Shown here: positions 61,573 to 64,000 of the stretch, piece by piece | Numbering within the stretch: the first letter of the stretch is position 1 | Layout: every line of letters begins with the position of its first letter | Assembly (NCBI RefSeq): GCF_024362695.1 | Contig: NC_065429.1 | Span: 930,001-994,000 of the forward strand | Direction of reading: 5' to 3' | DNA length: 64,000 nt | Source of the DNA: Pectinophora gossypiella | Lineage: Eukaryota > Arthropoda > Insecta > Lepidoptera > Gelechiidae | Notes under the pieces: generated by a model | The model's input: the letters and a program-made list of their open reading frames with translations, nothing else | Databases searched by the model: none | Told to the model about the DNA's origin: nothing | Translations under genes and position numbers: made by a program

Positions 61573-61858
61573 CTCATCATCATTATCAGCCCATTAACGT
61601 CCCCACTGCTGGGGCACGGGCCTTCCCTATGGATGAATAGGGAGATCGGGCCTTAAACCACCACGCAGGCAATTTTCTCATTACTTTTATTATTTTTTGG
61701 TTTAGTACGATCTTCTCTGAACCGGCGTGCGTGTATGAAGCGATTGATGAATGTGGAGGAAGCAAGAGAAGTGTGTCAGGATCGAAGCAAATGGAACTCT
61801 ATAGTCTCTGCTTATCCCGGTGGGAAATAGGCGTGAGTTTATGTATGTGTATGTATTT
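61573..61858. repeat. SINE-B tail (-) and RTE-like LINE end (+)
   Basis: CAGCCCATTAACGTCCCCAC..ACCACGCAGGC (61573-61671), then TGAACCGGCGTGCGTGTATG to ATCCCGGTGGGAAATAGGCG (61705-61858). Confidence 0.8.
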
Positions 61859-62236
61859 TTATTCCAAAATACAATGTAATGGCAGAAACATAAAAAATAA
61901 TAATAATAATATAAAAAAAAATATTGCCTGATATTTGGATCAGATTATAATATAGAATTATGTTACTACCTATATTGCTTTTCTTTATTTGGATAGTTTT
62001 ACTTTTCTTTATTTAGTAGTTACTTACGGTACGATTACCTATTGTTTTGTCGTTTGTCCTTCAGGTATCTAGTAGATTAGTCGGTCGATGGCTCCTGTAA
62101 TTATATCATTACCATCATTACATTCGCGGTCAATGACCTCGTGGTGATAAAAAAACGCATGTATGAAACCTGTAGCATAATTTTCAAAGTATTCAAACAT
62201 AATTCATAAAATCCCTGTTTTGGGATCACGCATCGT

Positions 62237-62700
62237 AGTCTTACTGGTTTGAATCCCGGCTCGGGTACTGAACTAGGTACTGAATTCGACTTTATGAGTT
62301 CTAATTCCCTTGCCCAGTGATACGGGTGAAGACCTCAACAGTTGCAGAGGCGAAGATGGGAGCCATCGGTACGGCAATGCAGGACGGAAGGGGCAAGTCA
62401 CAGGGACTGTAACCTGGGACCTGACAGAGGGCAGCAGTAACTGTCAGTACTATTCAGAGGCGGAGGACAGGAGTCCTAGTATGACTTTGTAATAGACTAC
62501 CTAACTACTCTGGGCGCCATCCCACTCGCGTCAGACAGAGTACTGCGGGGCGGAAGGCAAGCGGGAAACCACTGCCCTATTTTTCCCTAAAAAAGTAGCA
62601 TGGAGGAAAATGCTACACCGACAAGAGCGTGGCTCTTAAATTAGTGATGATGATGAGTTCTAATTCATGTTTGGATCATAGGTAATTGAAATCACCAGTG
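62237..62700 (+). mobile_element. SINE-F split by repeat R5 (62304-62655)
   Basis: GAGTTCTAATTC lies on both sides of the R5 insert (62295-62306, 62655-62666), its target duplication. R5 ends in (GAT)n, so it is a non-LTR retroposon. The SINE-F head GTTTGAATCCCGGC is at 62248. Confidence 0.88.
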
Positions 62701-62801
62701 ATGTAGAAATGTTCTCGTTGTAAAAACTCTTTGACTGCTTTGCTTTTTCAAATGTTATTTCTTGTCATATGGTCTTATCTGCCTATAAGCAAGTAGCAAA
62801 T

Positions 62802-62910
62802 AGTCGTTACATGAGCCATGTCAGGGGCCTTTGGCGGCTCAATAATAACACTGACGCCAGGGTTGATGAGGTTGGTATTCCACCTCACAACCCACACGAT
62901 AAGAAGAAGA
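62802..62910 (+). repeat. SINE-C tail fragment
   Basis: AGTCGTTACATGAGCCATGT to CCACACGATAAGAAGAAG. Confidence 0.8.
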
Positions 62911-63015
62911 TATGCCTAAAGGCGAGCTAATAAAGCTAATAAAGCCGGAAAGTGAGTGTTTAGCTAAACACCTATGCTTACCCCTTCGAGATATAGGCGT
63001 AATTCTATATAAATC

Positions 63016-63314
63016 ATCATCATCATCATCACCAGCCCATTAACGTCCCCACTGCTGGGGCACGGGCCTTCCCTATGGATGGATAGGGAGATCGGGTCTT
63101 AAACCACCACGCGGGCAAAGTGCGGATTGATGGTTATTAACGACTGCTAATGCAGCCGGGACCAACGGCTTAACGTGCCTTCCGAAGCACGGAGGAGCTC
63201 GAGATAAAAACTTTTTTTTTGTGGTCACCCATCCTATGACCGGCCTTTGCGAAAGTTGCTTAACTTCAACAATCGCAGACCGAGCGCGTTAACCGCTGCG
63301 CCACCGAGCTCCTC
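63016..63314 (-). mobile_element. SINE-B, full length
   Basis: (CATCAT)n CAGCCCATTAACGTCCCC to GCGCCACCGAGCTCCTC. Confidence 0.92.
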
Positions 63315-63729
63315 AATATATACCCTGTATATAATGTTAAGTAAATTATATATTATTTAAGTGCTATAGACATAGCTGGCGAAGAGTGGGTGTGTAAATT
63401 TTACACCTCTACCAACCCCTTTAGAGATACAGGCGTGATCCTATGTCAATTATTTATCTTTATCCTTAAGCGCGTCATAATCAGAGGTATTTCCACTAGT
63501 TCCTATCGACAATAGTTATTGGACCTCCAATAGGTATATTTTAATCAAATGATACGCAATCAGCTGTCGCAAGGTATTTTAGGATTAGCACAATCAACCC
63601 GCAATAAAGATTACTGTAGTGGTCATAAAAACGTCAAAGATATCGTAATTGGTTCATTGCATTCCTGTTTTATGAAAATTATTTACTTTTAAGTAAGTAT
63701 ATTCGTTGTCTCGGTCAGTGAAGATTGAT

Positions 63730-64000
63730 TTAAATTCAAATTCACAAACATCTTTTATCAGTAAGTAACATAGTTACACTTTGAATCGTAATTCTGTACT
63801 TACTTAAATAACAAACGTCTCATCCACCTAAAACTACTGGCAACGTGATAGGTGAGCTGTATCGCCGTCTATAATGGTCGAGCCAACTATTTAGTGAAAA
63901 CTGCGCTTATGATAAATTAAATAATGATTGTTGTAAATCTGGTACCTTAGGTTTTTTATGACGGGATTAATTGTAGATTTGCCGCAAATAACATTAACTA
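63730..64000 (-). repeat. LINE-S 3' end and repeat I end
   Basis: 63730-63840 AAATTCAAATTCACAAACAT..CGTCTCATCCACCTAAAACT; 63955-64000 TTATGACGGGATTAATTGTA..GCCGCAAATAACATTAACTA, running off the window. 63315-63729 unassigned. Confidence 0.65.

Overview
The window looks like insect nuclear DNA, most likely from a moth or butterfly (Lepidoptera). It is AT-rich and intron-rich. It is packed with tRNA-derived SINEs, non-LTR retrotransposon 3' ends, MITEs and a Bel/Pao element of the types common in lepidopteran genomes. No bacterial-style operons, rRNA genes, CRISPR arrays or convincing stand-alone tRNA genes were seen.

The only recognisable conventional host gene is a CP2-family transcription factor on the + strand (TFCP2/LBP-1 type, Drosophila gemini, gem). 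I assembled 19 coding exons by hand, from 7256 to the stop at 54361. Every intron is GT-AG, all exon phases agree, and the total is 2034 nt (677 residues). Exons 7-11 encode the CP2 DNA-binding domain. Exons 16-17 encode the SAM-like domain. Exons 18-19 encode the C-terminal oligomerisation region. Exon 1 is the least certain part.

Layout: 1-2772 is the gag-protease-RT part of a Bel/Pao LTR retrotransposon (- strand), cut by the window edge. 2773-7255 is repeats plus a cluster of CTCF-like CCATCTA motifs just before gem exon 1. Intron 1 holds a seemingly intact CR1-like LINE with two ORFs (11014-15896). Introns 2-11 are mostly SINEs and MITEs. Intron 12 (28090-42902) holds a GC-rich promoter-like segment with small tandem ORFs (37047-37801) and a Transib (RAG1-core related) transposon (38833-42039), itself interrupted by a 635-bp MITE. 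Introns 13-18 are again dense in nested elements. 54362-64000 holds no recognised host exon, only repeats and unassigned sequence.

Most notable: (1) the Transib relic has a perfect CACAGTG heptamer at both ends, like the V(D)J recombination signal, and a 5-bp target duplication. (2) At least nine gem 3' splice sites lie within about 35 nt of a transposon end, one of them apparently created from a MITE end. (3) Intron 18 is nearly all LINE tail. (4) A candidate promoter with tandem small ORFs lies inside gem intron 12. Repeat family letters (SINE-A to D, F; E, G-T, X) are my own labels for families recurring in this window.
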